Source: Henckelia pumila (Eukaryota > Streptophyta > Magnoliopsida > Lamiales > Gesneriaceae). From it: a stretch of DNA of 64,000 nt. The notes under the pieces are model-generated. The model worked only from the letters and a program-made list of their open reading frames with translations. It searched no databases and was not told the DNA's origin. A program made the position numbers and the translations under genes. The stretch covers positions 5,580,001 to 5,644,000 of the forward strand of contig NC_133121.1 of the NCBI RefSeq assembly GCF_033568475.1, given 5' to 3'. Shown in pieces: positions 22,801 through 33,700 of the stretch. The first letter of the stretch is position 1; every line of letters starts with the position of its first letter.

Positions 22801-24266
22801 CAATTATTAAATTATAGGTTAACATTGATGTTCATTATGTGCGCAAATCCAGTATTGAGCAAACAATTTATCCTCGTCAAAAAAATTATACTCTAAATTG
22901 TAAGTAAATTAGATGAACAAATATAAAGGTGAGAACAAACATAAAATGGGTGTTATAGATACACATGGGATATACAAAATCGATCAAAAGGTGACTATTT
23001 AAGACATTTTCTCTTGCTGTTATTATACTTTTTTTATATTTAAACTTTTTTATAATAAAAACAGAACAAACCAGGCAACATCATGCAACATAATACACCA
23101 TTACACTATCAAAACAAAATTTGGCAGAGATGGCAAGCATTTAAATGCTACAGGAAGATGAGATAATATTATAAGTTCACTTGCAAGCCAGTTCAGGGAT
23201 ACAGTGCTGATCAAACATTAGATTCAGCAACTACCAACCTTCAGATACATCTCTTTCCTCTTCTTGCAATGGTTTGGAGTTTGTACACGTAGTGCTGGCC
23301 AAACCTAAAGCCATCAGCAAAATGAACACCTTTTACACATGAGAACAAAGATCGATAAATTATAAATTTATTCTTCTGATGCTAAAAAGATGTATATATG
23401 CATTGAAGACAAAAGTAATAATAAAAAAATTTTGGGTACATAATTCTCAATCTTCAAGCATAAATCACAAGGTTATGTTGTCTGGTGGCTTGTGCTACCC
23501 AAAAAACATAAAATTGGATGAAAAATTCCCTCTGATCTACTATGCAACAGCATGTGACTTGACCTACCTTTATCCACCTCCGAATTTAATTCTACATCAA
23601 GCTTCCCATCTTCTTTGTCACCAACAATAGTATCTTCTGCAAGCAATAAATTACGACCTCACAAAAATTACAGTAACAAGAAGAAAACTCCACTTAGATT
23701 CTTATGGATCGAAGGATTTTGTTTTGAAAGATGGTTATTATTCCTCTACTCATAAAAGAAAATATACAGATTCTTGAATATGTTCTCATAATTTTTGTTT
23801 TATTATGACATTAGCATGTCTCAAAATCATGAAATAAGGTAGAGGTTTTCAAATTCATGGCAAACAAGCCAAAATTCTTAAATAAAAACCAACCTTCATG
23901 CTCTCACACGCAGAGAATAGTAGAAATATTAAAAAAAGCTTAGCTTTTTAACTTCTATCAAGTTAAACAATAGAATTAATAAGAATTACATAGAGAATTA
24001 AACTAAACAACAATTATACCTGATGAATCAAGTTGCAACGCCTTGATATCCTCCTCGATATCTACATCAGTTAGCAGCAAAAAATAAAAATAAAAGACAT
24101 CTACAAAATAATTGAGCAATTGAAAAAAACAACATATCACAATTATCGACACAGGTAACTTCAACAAAAAGCAATCACACCACTCCTTTCAAATCAGATA
24201 AACGACAAGGAACAGTGATAAAAATAAATGAATGAAAAGGAATCGAAAAAACAAAAACGAACTCAT
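16825..24266 (-). CDS. ERF3: eukaryotic peptide chain release factor 3 (eRF3), GTPase, 18 coding exons
   Basis: eRF3 is the GTPase partner of eRF1 in cytosolic translation termination. Coding exons from the start: 24266-24263, 24061-24020, 23636-23568, 23304-23239, 22349-22257, 22051-21940, 20924-20879, 20767-20696, 20363-20301, 20210-20056, 19971-19907, 18929-18779, 18652-18547, 18450-18315, 17689-17625, 17450-17286, 17044-16972, 16880-16825. Their sum is 1539 nt (512 aa plus stop) with no internal stop, and all introns are GT-AG, which supports the model. P-loop GHVDAGKST at residues 89-97, DAPGHKS at 166-172, NKMD at 228-231, then the two beta-barrel domains to the end ([11 protein letters not shown]). 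The N-terminal extension (~85 aa) is short and acidic, as in other plants. The first coding exon is only ATGA, and its donor GTTCG is weak, so the start is the least certain part. Confidence 0.93.
20990..21230. other. GC-rich insertion in eRF3 intron 6
   Basis: Within an otherwise AT-rich intron there is a ~200-bp block dense in GGCGGG, GGGTTGG and CCCGCC strings that pair with each other in inverted order (for example near 21036-21110 and 21120-21215). This looks like a small old transposon or a fold-back repeat, but no clear ends were found. Confidence 0.4.
21434..21776 (+). mobile_element. possible small solo LTR / TRIM-like remnant in eRF3 intron 6
   Basis: The stretch has LTR-like layout: TGTAATGG start, 'TTTCCTTATTTAAT', 'TTGTATTTAAATG' and 'GGAATAAAATCATCCAGAA' in the order seen in small plant LTRs. 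ACAAC flanks both proposed ends (21429-21433 and 21777-21781). The proposed right end is ATAATA and not CA, so the borders are doubtful. Confidence 0.35.
22117..22251. repeat. 40-bp direct repeat in eRF3 intron 5
   Basis: The sequence starting GCAACAATTTATATGGATCT is present at 22117-22156 and again, identical over 40 bp, at 22212-22251, just before exon 5 (22257). The spacing is 95 bp. It is a recent local duplication inside the intron, and neither exon is affected. Confidence 0.85.
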
Positions 24267-24288
24267 CAAATGAACTTTGGCGGCGCAC

Positions 24289-24296
24289 TAGGGTTT
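24289..24296 (-). promoter_or_regulatory. telo-box in the eRF3 5' leader
   Basis: AAACCCTA on the minus strand lies about 25 bp before the proposed eRF3 ATG. Telo-boxes are frequent near the starts of plant genes for translation and ribosome components (established knowledge). Direct function here is inference. Confidence 0.55.
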
Positions 24297-25199
24297 CAGA
24301 TGTTGTGGTGATCTTAGCAGTGGCAGCAATTTTGGGCTGCAAGATGCGGCGAGAAATATGATATCAGATGTGTGAAAATTTCCAATAGGGTTTCTATACT
24401 CTCGTGAACCGGGTTTATTTGCACGAAGCTTTGTTCACAAACTCGGTTTAAAGGATTAAATTTGGATTACAACATTTTAAATTTAATTAATATACTAAAT
24501 CGAAGTATACTAAAGCAAGGAATTTTTTTAATTCCAATACCTGGGGAAAGTAGTAAATAAATAAATATCAGAATTTCAAAAAACATTATAACATACATAG
24601 ACTATAACAGGCGTGGAAAATATTTTTAGTAAAAGTATGATCGTTTTAAGAAAAATAATTTAAACAGTTTGAACATACATGAGAGGTTTTTTTTTTTCCT
24701 TTTTTACATAACTTAAATTAAATAATAAAAACGAACGTTTAAGCATGTGTGAATACAAAATTACAAATGTTTGAACTTTTCTTTTATGACGATGAAACTC
24801 GTAGCCGGTGCCTTTCGGTGCGCAATGAGTACACCCTTGGGTTGACGTAATAACCTACAAACCACATTAGCCAACTTAAACCGCACCACAAATGTTTGAA
24901 CTTCACTAGATTACCCCTATTCTTTATATTCCGGTTCCTGAGGAGAATCAATGGGATTGGATTGTTAAAACGAACCAACCAGTTCAATTCCATTGGAAGC
25001 CAAATGAAGCAATTGGCTACCCTTAGTTTTATATTGTAATTTTATTTTTCGTCATGTTTAGAAAAAATTTTATATTTTGAATTTAAAATTCTAAGGTTAC
25101 CTGGGATACTTATTGTAATTTGCGCATGTGTTGAGAAATACAATGAATGGGGTATTTAACATGCTAATTGCTACCTACCTATGGTGACTTCGAGGCATT
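24297..25199. other. upstream region of eRF3 and intergenic DNA
   Basis: About 24297-24370 is likely eRF3 5' leader and promoter. The rest is AT-rich. A block at about 24790-24890 (with GTGCCTTTCGGTGCGCAATG and TTGGGTTGACGTAATAACC) looks like a dispersed repeat by its composition, but I could not define it. No gene is supported. Confidence 0.4.
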
Positions 25200-26265
25200 A
25201 ATTATAGATCAACCGTTTTTTTATCTTTGGCGTCTCTTGCCCATGTCCCTTGTCATTAATTTCAAGGGAATGGAGTGATTCCTTTTTGGTAGAAGTTGTA
25301 TGTGTCATAATTGTGATATGTGGTTTTTTTCACTTGCCCCATTATGTTGTTGATGTCTTGTTTTGTGTGTTGACTGATATAGATATGGAGGAGGATATCA
25401 AGGCGTTGCAGCTTGATTCATCATGTATAATTATTGTTTAATTTAATTCTCTACGCATTTCTTATTGTTAATATTGTTTAACTTATCAGAAGTTGAAAAG
25501 TTAAGTTTTTTTTAATGATGATTATTACTTTATTCTCTACATGATAGATCATGAAGGTCGTTTTTTGATTAAGAATTTTGGCTAGTTCGTGGTGAATTTG
25601 AAAACCTTTTTTATTTTATGGTTTTGAGACATAGTAATGACTTGACAAAGATGGAGATTTTTCATCCAGATTATATATTTTTTGGTAGCACCAGACGACA
25701 TAACGTCGTGACTTATGCGTATAATGTCATGAGGATTGCTTTTAATGGTCTTTCTGTTTTTATCATCTACATATGACATCTACCATTTTGAGATGAGAAC
25801 TCATATTCGGTTTACTAAATGCTGCTTTATAAATGACAAGAGAATTTGAAACTAAAGAAACTGAATAGATCACCTGAAGATTATTATGTCTACCCAAAAA
25901 TCTTTTATTATTACTTTTGTCTCAATTATAACTTATTGATCTTTGTTCTCGTGTATAAAAGGTAATCATTTTCCTGATGGCTTTAGGTTTGGTCAGCAGA
26001 CTCAGCACAAAGTGTACAAACTCCAAACCATTGCAAGAATAGCAAAGAGATGTATCCAAAGGTAGGTAATTGCTGAATCTAGTGTTTGATTGTGTCCCTG
26101 CAATTGCTTGCAAGTGGACTGATAATATTATCTCCTCTTCCTCTCTGACAAATTTTATTTTGATGGCATGATGGTGTATTACGTTGCATAATTGTCGCTT
26201 GGTTTGTCCTGTTTTTATTATAAAAAAGTTCAAAGATAAAATTTGTCTTAAATAATCAAGACAAT
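25200..26265 (+). pseudogene. inverted partial duplicate of the eRF3 5' region (intron 1 to intron 4)
   Basis: Read on the plus strand, this stretch follows the eRF3 gene (minus strand) in order: intron 1 tail, exon 2 copy (25384-25425, coding [12 protein letters not shown]), intron 2 start with the same words as the gene ('GTATAATTATTGTTTAATTT'), part of intron 3, exon 4 copy (about 25983-26051, with TACAAACTCCAAACCATTGC), and intron 4 start. Exon 3 and the adjoining intron ends are missing. The exon 4 copy carries changes that break the frame. Similarity spans exons and introns, so this is a DNA-level duplication and not a retrocopy. It points away from the parent gene (head to head), about 1 kb from it. 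Confidence 0.85.
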
Positions 26266-26520
26266 AAGTTAAAATGAGTATACCCTACCCACCCCCTAAT
26301 TATCAAATCAATGATTCTGTGGTAGGCTTGAAGCATTCTAATCATGAAGTGGAAGTGGAAAAAACGAAACCTAGATCCGAACTAAATAATGATACGCCTT
26401 CGAACATATAACATAAGTTGCGGAAACCATCATTAATCTTGGAAGAAACATAGCAATAATTAGTCGGCTAAAAAAACACAGGAAAACATGAATCAATATT
26501 TGAATTAAGTCTAAAAATAC

Positions 26521-26870
26521 CAGTGCCACCATCGCCGGCAATTACGAACTGGTAATCCACGGTCTGTTGGTTCGGCAAAGCCTGAACATCACAACAAAAG
26601 AAGATCAGACAAATCAACTCAACACAAACATAAATCTACTACACAGTATGAACATTTACCATGTGTTTTTTCTGCGGTTTTCAGCAAAAGGCGATGCTTG
26701 AGAGAGAGGATGTGTTCGTAAAATCTGCGAATGGTGAGTTTGTATGTGCACGGATACACGGATTCGGGAGCCCTAATGCGAAGCAGATTTTTGAAGCTTT
26801 TAGCTGACGCGATGATCTGAACCGTTGGATCATAAATCGTAGCGATGTCTTGTCGCATGTTTTATTGGGC
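26521..26870 (-). pseudogene. RAN: Ran GTPase gene fragment (5' leader plus first two exons)
   Basis: On the minus strand a leader ends in ATG at 26662-26660, immediately followed by a GT donor. After a 77-bp intron, exon 2 (26581-26521) codes ALPNQQTVDYQFVIAGDGGTG and ends at a GT donor within the P-loop codon, exactly as in plant Ran genes. The expected residues between DY and VI are altered and shortened. No later Ran exon (KTTFVKRH onward) was found downstream, where the eRF3 partial copy lies instead. It is therefore a truncated gene or captured fragment. Ran is the nuclear transport GTPase. Confidence 0.8.
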
Positions 26871-27006
26871 TTGTACTTGGGCCAGATTGTCCGATTAGCT
26901 TTTCTATTAAGTTTTATTCGATTTTTCGTTTGATAATTAACTTTAAAAAATAATAATTTTTAGCAGCAATTTTTTTTGAGATTATTTTTGAATCAAACAA
27001 TCAAGA

Positions 27007-29006
27007 TGTGAGGCTTCGATTTTAATCATAATCTTAGAGTAAAGCAATTGATCACACAATTAAATAATAAAAATTAAGACATCAAAATATTTTTTTTTAA
27101 ATGAATAGTGCCCGCTCGATCGGTAAGATTTTACCGATCGAGCGGCCAAATAATTCTAAAACCACTACCCAGAAATCAGGACGCCCGCTCGATCGGTGAA
27201 ATCTTACCGATCGAGCGAACAATAAATGTCCAGTTCTCTGACTCGGTATAGGGGTGCTCGCTCGATCGGTAAGATTTAGCCGATCGAGCGAGATGCTCTG
27301 TACCAGAAAATTCTGGTTTTTCTTCTCCAATTCCAACTCAACTCAAACCAAACAATAATAACATAAAATCCCAATCAACAAGATACAAATGATTAGGTTT
27401 AGAGTTATACAATCCTCACAAAATCACATGCATAAAAATTCATCTAGTTCGAACTTATTCAATACAAAAAGGAGTTCAAATACATAAACGACTCCTAACA
27501 TCCAAGCCTCACTCTATCCTCTCAACCATCTAGTCATGCTGTCTCTGACTCGGTCCTGCCCCACCTGTTGCCAAGTACACATACAAACAAAGACAACAGC
27601 CGGATAATCCGGTGAGAATAATATTTCCAGTAAAAGAGAGTAGCATACAATATCACATAATATATAATCAAATTTCACATATACCTCAAGTAATTCATTC
27701 AATTGCGGAATTAAAATGATATGCATGACTTTAAAACTTTTGGATTATCAGACTCAGATAATCAAAAGAAATTCTTATTTCTTTCTTCGGTTTGGGATCC
27801 AGAGGTTAAAATACCCAACAATCACACCGAACACCCCTTTCGAGATGGATGAGGTATATTTTAATCCTCTAGACTCTAGGACATTACAGTGAGTTAATCG
27901 ACACTCGTAATAAATCACCTACCAAGGTCACTCAACTATAATCTTCAGATCGTCTAATTCAAAATAAATAATCAATCGGCTCAAAATGAATGCATATGAA
28001 ATCTCATGCATTCAATTATCAATTCAATCATAGGTTCAAATAAGCATATAAACATGCAATATTTAATTTCTTCTAGGACACTCGAATCAGTCCGGATTCA
28101 AGTTAATCGTCATATTTCATTCCAAAGTCGTCATATACCTTATTGTCGTTCACAATCTTCAATCTGTAAAACAACAAATCTCAATTCAATATCTATTCAA
28201 GTTCTACGATCGATAAGTAAGAAGTCGATACTATACCGGCTCAATCTTCCAAACTGATCGAAGCTGCAATCTCGCAACTCCAAGGACTTCGAATCAATCT
28301 AACAGAAGAAGTCACAAGATCAATATCGATAGCAAAACCTCATCAAACTCGGTATAATCAAATCAATAGAAACGATATCCCGAAACTCAAACTGACGGCA
28401 TAACGGCTATAAACTGATCAAACCGAAATTGCAGACAGCAGAATATCAATTCTAAATACTCAAACCAATAATCTAACATCATTTCCAAGTCAAACCCAAC
28501 ACATCTCAAAAATCTAAGTTTCGAAAATCATAAGAAAAATCATATCAAATCCGATCGTCGATATATCTCCGAACCGTCTTAGATATACTATCACAGCAAC
28601 CTCAAGAACATCCTCTCCGAATATCAATCAATTCTAAAGACATCTAAAAATTCAAACCTCGTAGAAATAAGAGAAACTTATTTCCAAATGGAGCACTCGA
28701 TGTTGTGATCGTAGATATCTACTTCAGATTAAATTCCAACGGACGGATCGAGTTAAAATCGAAATCACAAAGCTTGGAAGCTTTTCTCTCGCCTTCAATG
28801 GAGATAGGCGACTTGGAGAATGAAGGGAGGAAATGAAGAAGACTTAGTCAAGTCTCTAAGTTATAACAAAATCTATCTTTGCGTTTTAGTTCCTGAAATT
28901 TTCGAAAATTGCAAAAAGGTCCCTGATTAATAAAAATCGGCTCTCGAATTCTGAAATCACTTAATATCTCAAATAACATCAATTAAGATAAAAACGGGGC
29001 GTTACA
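27007..29006 (-). mobile_element. Gypsy-type solo LTR (2000 bp, TSD CAAGA)
   Basis: On the minus strand the element begins TGTAACGCCCCG, a common start of plant Ty3/Gypsy LTRs, and ends GAAGCCTCACA. A perfect 5-bp duplication CAAGA flanks it (27002-27006 and 29007-29011). No gag-pol or second LTR is nearby, so it is a solo LTR. It carries three GC-rich palindromes near its downstream end (27112-27292). An imperfect two-part duplication of purine-rich sequence and several short ATCGAT words fill the middle. Confidence 0.88.
27112..27292. repeat. three tandemly spaced GC-rich palindromes (hairpins) in the solo LTR
   Basis: First: arms CCGCTCGATCGGTAA and TTACCGATCGAGCGG around a 4-base loop GATT (27112-27145), a perfect 15-bp stem. 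Second: arms CGCTCGATCGGT and ACCGATCGAGCG around 8 bases (27186-27217). Third: arms CTCGCTCGATCGG and CCGATCGAGCGAG around 10 bases (27257-27292). The repeats share the core CGATCG and are about 70 bp apart. The compensating form of the arms suggests that the pairing itself is conserved. Confidence 0.9.
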
Positions 29007-29395
29007 CAAGATGTGTGCTCTCTCTTTGTAGGTGGTCATACCAAGATAATTACTAAGAGGTGCTCCCTCTTTATAATATAGAATCATAGATAAACGTGTT
29101 TAAGACGAATTTAAACGTAAAAAAAAAGTTTTAAATTTTTATTAAAATTTTAATTATCTCTGACTAATTATAATATATAGGTAAATAACACACATATATG
29201 ATAAATTAAATAGTAATGCACTACTTAAAAAAAATTTAAAAGCACAAATCTCAAGTTTATATTTTTTATTAGTGTCTACAGTTAGATCACATAAAATTTT
29301 TTAAATATTGTCTAGAACACAAGAATTTTATAGAGAAAGGTTTCGAGAGGGATATGACCTCATGTACACCTTAGATTTTGAAGAAAATGGTTTTT

Positions 29396-29669
29396 TTTTT
29401 TGAAAAGAAAATCTTGTATCATATTTATTAATGATAATTGTTTATGGATACAAAATTAACTAACCAAGAAGAAAATTCCTCGTTCACCCAACAAAAAGGT
29501 GTGGGGGTTGAAATAACAAATTGTGCTAAAGAGTGAGCGACTAAATTAGTCGACCGTCGCATATGCTTAAGGCTGACTATAGCAGAATCCTTAAAGAGAT
29601 TCACAACCTCCTGTATTTCCAACATATCCTAGATCATCAGAAGGGTTTGTGACTACCTGCACTGCTATC
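29396..29669 (-). mobile_element. 5'-truncated LINE, 3' end with RNase H-like tail (TSD 17 bp)
   Basis: The minus strand codes the end of a LINE RNase H-like domain (LKHMRRSTNLVAHSLAQF, then FCWVNEEFSSWLV) and finishes in an A-run, seen as T at 29396-29400. A perfect 17-bp duplication TGAAGAAAATGGTTTTT flanks it (29379-29395 and 29670-29686). It belongs to the same general LINE group as the copy at 4959. Confidence 0.88.
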
Positions 29670-29686
29670 TGAAGAAAATGGTTTTT

Positions 29687-30392
29687 ATTTTAAGAGTTTA
29701 TATTGATGTAATTTTTTAAAAAATAAATTAATTTTTTAAAAAAATCACGTCTTTATCTCGATTAAATACGTTTAATGATGTTTAGTATGGTCAACTTAGA
29801 ATTGGCCATTTTTTATCCATTTTTACCCGATTCATCACGTTTTCATAATCCGCGTTTAATATCATTTTTCAGAACACGGGTTAAAAATAATTTTTTCATA
29901 GTTCGAACCGAATAAAAGATCAGTCTCGTAGAATTGACTCGATAATTTTGCGCAAAATAGTACTAATTAATAAAATTCAATCGATTTAACTAGAATTTTT
30001 TTTTAAAAAAAATAAAACTAATATTAAACATATAACAATAATTTTCAAAATCAATTGAAAATAAAACTAATATTAAACATATAACTATAATTTTCAAAAT
30101 CAATCCATTGGATAAGCTATTGATTTTTTATTCCTTCCTTTTAAAAAAAAAATAAATAAATGCAATTCCTTCCTTTAAAAAAAAATAAATAAATGCCCAC
30201 ACTCATGTCATTCATATTTTCGAATGACATTTATATGTGATGGTACAATACGGAAAATCCTTTTTACAAACATTACTTTATAAATTATCCTTTTTTAAAA
30301 AATATGCAGCAAGATAAATTTATTCAGCATTATTCGCCAGATCACATACTGATACAAAATATGGTTCTACCATTAAATAATTTCTACTTTTA
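29687..30392. other. AT-rich intergenic DNA
   Basis: No gene was seen. A ~50-bp block with AATAAAACTAATATTAAACA is repeated at about 30010-30060 and 30057-30105, and a second short repeat with 'AATAAATAAATGC' lies at 30150-30196. These are simple local duplications. Confidence 0.5.
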
Positions 30393-30709
30393 GTGAGTAT
30401 TTGCAATAGATTGTACTTTGTAGAAGTGATTAATTTATAGATTATAAAAAAATTAAGAAAAATCAAAAGTTGATAGTGTTTGAAAACAAATGTAAAAATT
30501 TAAAAATCAAAATTGAGTAGTGTTTGATAAATAAGTGATTAAAGTGATTTTAACAATGACCTTATTAAAATCAACACATGACTAGCTTTTGGATTTCAAT
30601 TTAATTAAGCATAAGCTAACACATAATCTAGGTTTAAAAAACACACAAAAATGATTTTTTTAAGCAAAAAGCTAAAAATCACTTTTTTTTAGTGATTGCA
30701 AACACTCCC
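30393..30709. mobile_element. Tourist-like MITE (317 bp, TSD TTA)
   Basis: Terminal inverted repeats GTGAGTATTTGCAAT (30393-30407) and ATTGCAAACACTCCC (30695-30709) match at 13 of 15 positions. TTA lies directly outside both ends (30390-30392 and 30710-30712). The inner part has further inverted AAGTGATT words. It is non-coding and lies in the 3' flank of SF3B4. Confidence 0.7.
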
Positions 30710-30796
30710 TTAATTATTTCTCAGTCGTATCGTACATGCCACAACATGGTCAAAACAAGATCACAAAATTTCACAATCTAGAAATTAATACATATC

Positions 30797-33700
30797 TCAC
30801 TGCTGATGTTGGGGCGGGTGCATCGGCATCTGGTGCATAGAATGTGGCAGAACAAGCTGCTGGGGTGGTGGTGGTGGCCGCCAAAGAGGTGGAGCAACCA
30901 TTCCTGCAGGAGGCGGTGGAGGCCTTCCAAAAGCTGGATTGGCTAGAGGAGGTGGTGGTGGCATGCCGGCAAACTGCTGCATCTGTGGCGATGGAATGCC
31001 CATTGGACCAGCATTTGGTGGCTGACCCTGCCAAGATGGTGGTGGAGGCATCGGTATAGTTTGATAGAGAGGGGTTTGTGCAGGTTGTGGAGGCGGTGGA
31101 CGGAATTGTGGGACTGGAGGTGGAGGAATAGTTCCATTTGCAAAAGGTCGTGGTGGTGCAGGAACAGCAGCAGTATTGTTCGTCTGAGGGAGCGTCGGGG
31201 GTCCACTAGCAAACATGGTATGAGGCCTATTTTTCTGTGTAGTTGGATTACTTGCAGCCAACACTCGCTCTGCAGATATATCAATTGAGTATGGCTCATA
31301 CAAGAATAAAGAACATTTTAAAAATACATCAGACAAGTATAAACACTGGAGGTACAAGCATGTCTTGTCAACTTCTCAAAGCATGAAGTCCTATCCTGAA
31401 TCAACATCGATCATTTTGTTTTATAGATGTTTGACATGTTGAATGATTGCTGACAAATAACAGCTAAAGATACGCCCTATGACTAGCTTCTTGTGTGTGC
31501 TTTGAACTTAATCTCGCCGGGAAAAAGAACCCACACTCGATGTAACTACACAAGGTAACCTAAGTAGTTACAACAATTCATAGAGTATTAATAATTAGTT
31601 ATTTACAAAGGCTAAAACCTATTTCGTACTTGCTGAGAAGGGAATACTGTTACAAATGTTTTAGCAAATGCAACTTTCGTGGGAGATGGAACCCATTACT
31701 ACCCAGGACATTCTTAATGTACATAATCAAGGACTATTCAGACTGGATAGGATTGGTTCTACAGATCCATGTACTTCCCCTAAAAATCACGTCAGCCATT
31801 TTAGTATTATTGGTCTTCTTAAATTTAAGGTGCAAACTGCTATCTTCGAGTGGCGTTGGTCTCGTCACTCTCTCATGAATCGTTGTCTTGTTGGTTTCAT
31901 TAAAAGCATGCCTTTCGCGATTGATTTTAAAACTTAAGTTCGATTCAAAAAAACAAAGTTCTAGGAAATGAAATGCTGCACCACTGAACTAATTGATTAA
32001 ACCATATATGCTGGTATTCGTATCTCACAGAGGGCATGCCAAGTGTTTTTGTTCAATGCACCATAATTAATTCATTTTAATACAAGATGCCAAGTTGGTA
32101 AACAACAAAGTGGGAAAGACATATTTGATTTCAGTATCGAGCATGAGCATGAGCATGAGCATGAGCATGAGCATGAGCATGAGAAATATTTGGAAGCAGC
32201 AATATCAATAGGCTCTAGCCCAACTAGACATGGTGTAGCGGCACAAACGTAAGCACTTGATGAGTGAGAGGAAGGGAAGGAGAGCCATAAGATACTCATA
32301 CCAGCAGGTGTACCATGACGCTCCCCCTTCGTGTCTTTTTTGTATGCATAAGACACAGTTATCTGACGATTGCAGAGATACTGGCCATTCATTGTCTACC
32401 CAAAAAAAAAAACTATTAGCCTCTTGAGCAATGAAACCATGTGACAATAATATGCAAGCAGTATGTACTTTACAATTCAGAAGGCACAATCTTCCAAAAC
32501 AACATCATCATTCTGTCTGTGTGTGTGCACTATCCACAACCTATCAACCTATTTATATTTAGCAGCAGAAGTACAACTAGAAGGTTGTACCTGACCTCCA
32601 TAACAAATATTCAAGTGCGAAATACATCAAAATGTAGATTAATTTGTGTGTAACATCACAAGACATCATCCATGTTGCATAGTTTGAACAAGCACTGTAC
32701 CATTTCAAGATGACATAGCCAGCCAAGAACATGAGAACATCAGATCAAAAAGGTTACCTCGATAGCAGCATCAGAAGCCTCAAAAGAGTCATAACTAATA
32801 AAGCCAAAACCACGAGAATTTCCAGTCTCTGGATCTCTCATTATCTGTAGAAGGCACCGAAATAAAGATAAAAAACCAGTAATTCACAAATGAAAAAATA
32901 ACATCATGAATTTTACGTGACAAATCACAAAAGATATACCAATCGTCACAAGCAACTTGGCGAAGATCAATGCCAGAAGTTTACAGCAATTAGTTCAATA
33001 ATAGACATAAATCAGTATTTGTATGAAAATACAATAAAGCCTCTTATTCAATTAAGACTCAACCCCATCCTCACCAAAAAAGGCAGAAAAGAACAAAAAG
33101 TAAAAAAAAATGAGAACATGACAGAGAGAAGGGGGCGAGGCAATAAAAAAATCCAAGATATGGTAATTGATAAATAGAAGCAAATGGCAGATTTCTGCAG
33201 AAAATGAACATTTCATAAACAACAGATATGTCATATGAATTTGAGCCCTCTCTGCCAGTCTTCTGTCAAGAATAAAAAATAGAAACAGAAACGAGTAAAA
33301 TGCAAGAGAGAAGCTTGACCTTTGGATTCGAAACGATGACACCAAAAGCACTGAAAGTATCATACAGAAGCTTCTCATCAACATCCTGGAAACAATACAA
33401 AGAGTTCCGTTGCGAGCTTTGTGAAATAAAAACGTTGCTCAGAAGTAGAATAATTTGAGTATTAAATTGTCTGTGTCAAGTAAGATAACATGTAGAATGA
33501 AAACATATAATAAAGGGTGAAAAGTAGCAATCGAGAGAAATAAAAGGGCCAAGTACTTACAGGATCAAGGTTCCCTATAAAAAGGTTAGCTCCCACGTCC
33601 ACGCTTTTCTTATCTTGTGATGCCTGGAGTCAACAGAACAAAGTAAAAAGACCCTCAACATGGTTTTTAGGGTAGATTATCATAAAAACCGTAAGGGCTC

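Noticed and set aside
24784-24993. 70-codon minus-strand frame upstream of eRF3
   Set aside because: No domain, lies in a repeat-like block; no splice or promoter context.
27112-27292. CRISPR-like array
   Set aside because: Only three inverted repeats of unequal form in a plant LTR; no unique spacers of even length.
30771-31299. Overlapping alternative frames in the SF3B4 last exon
   Set aside because: Shadow frames created by the GC-rich Pro codon run; the Pro-rich SF3B4 frame joins the spliced gene exactly.
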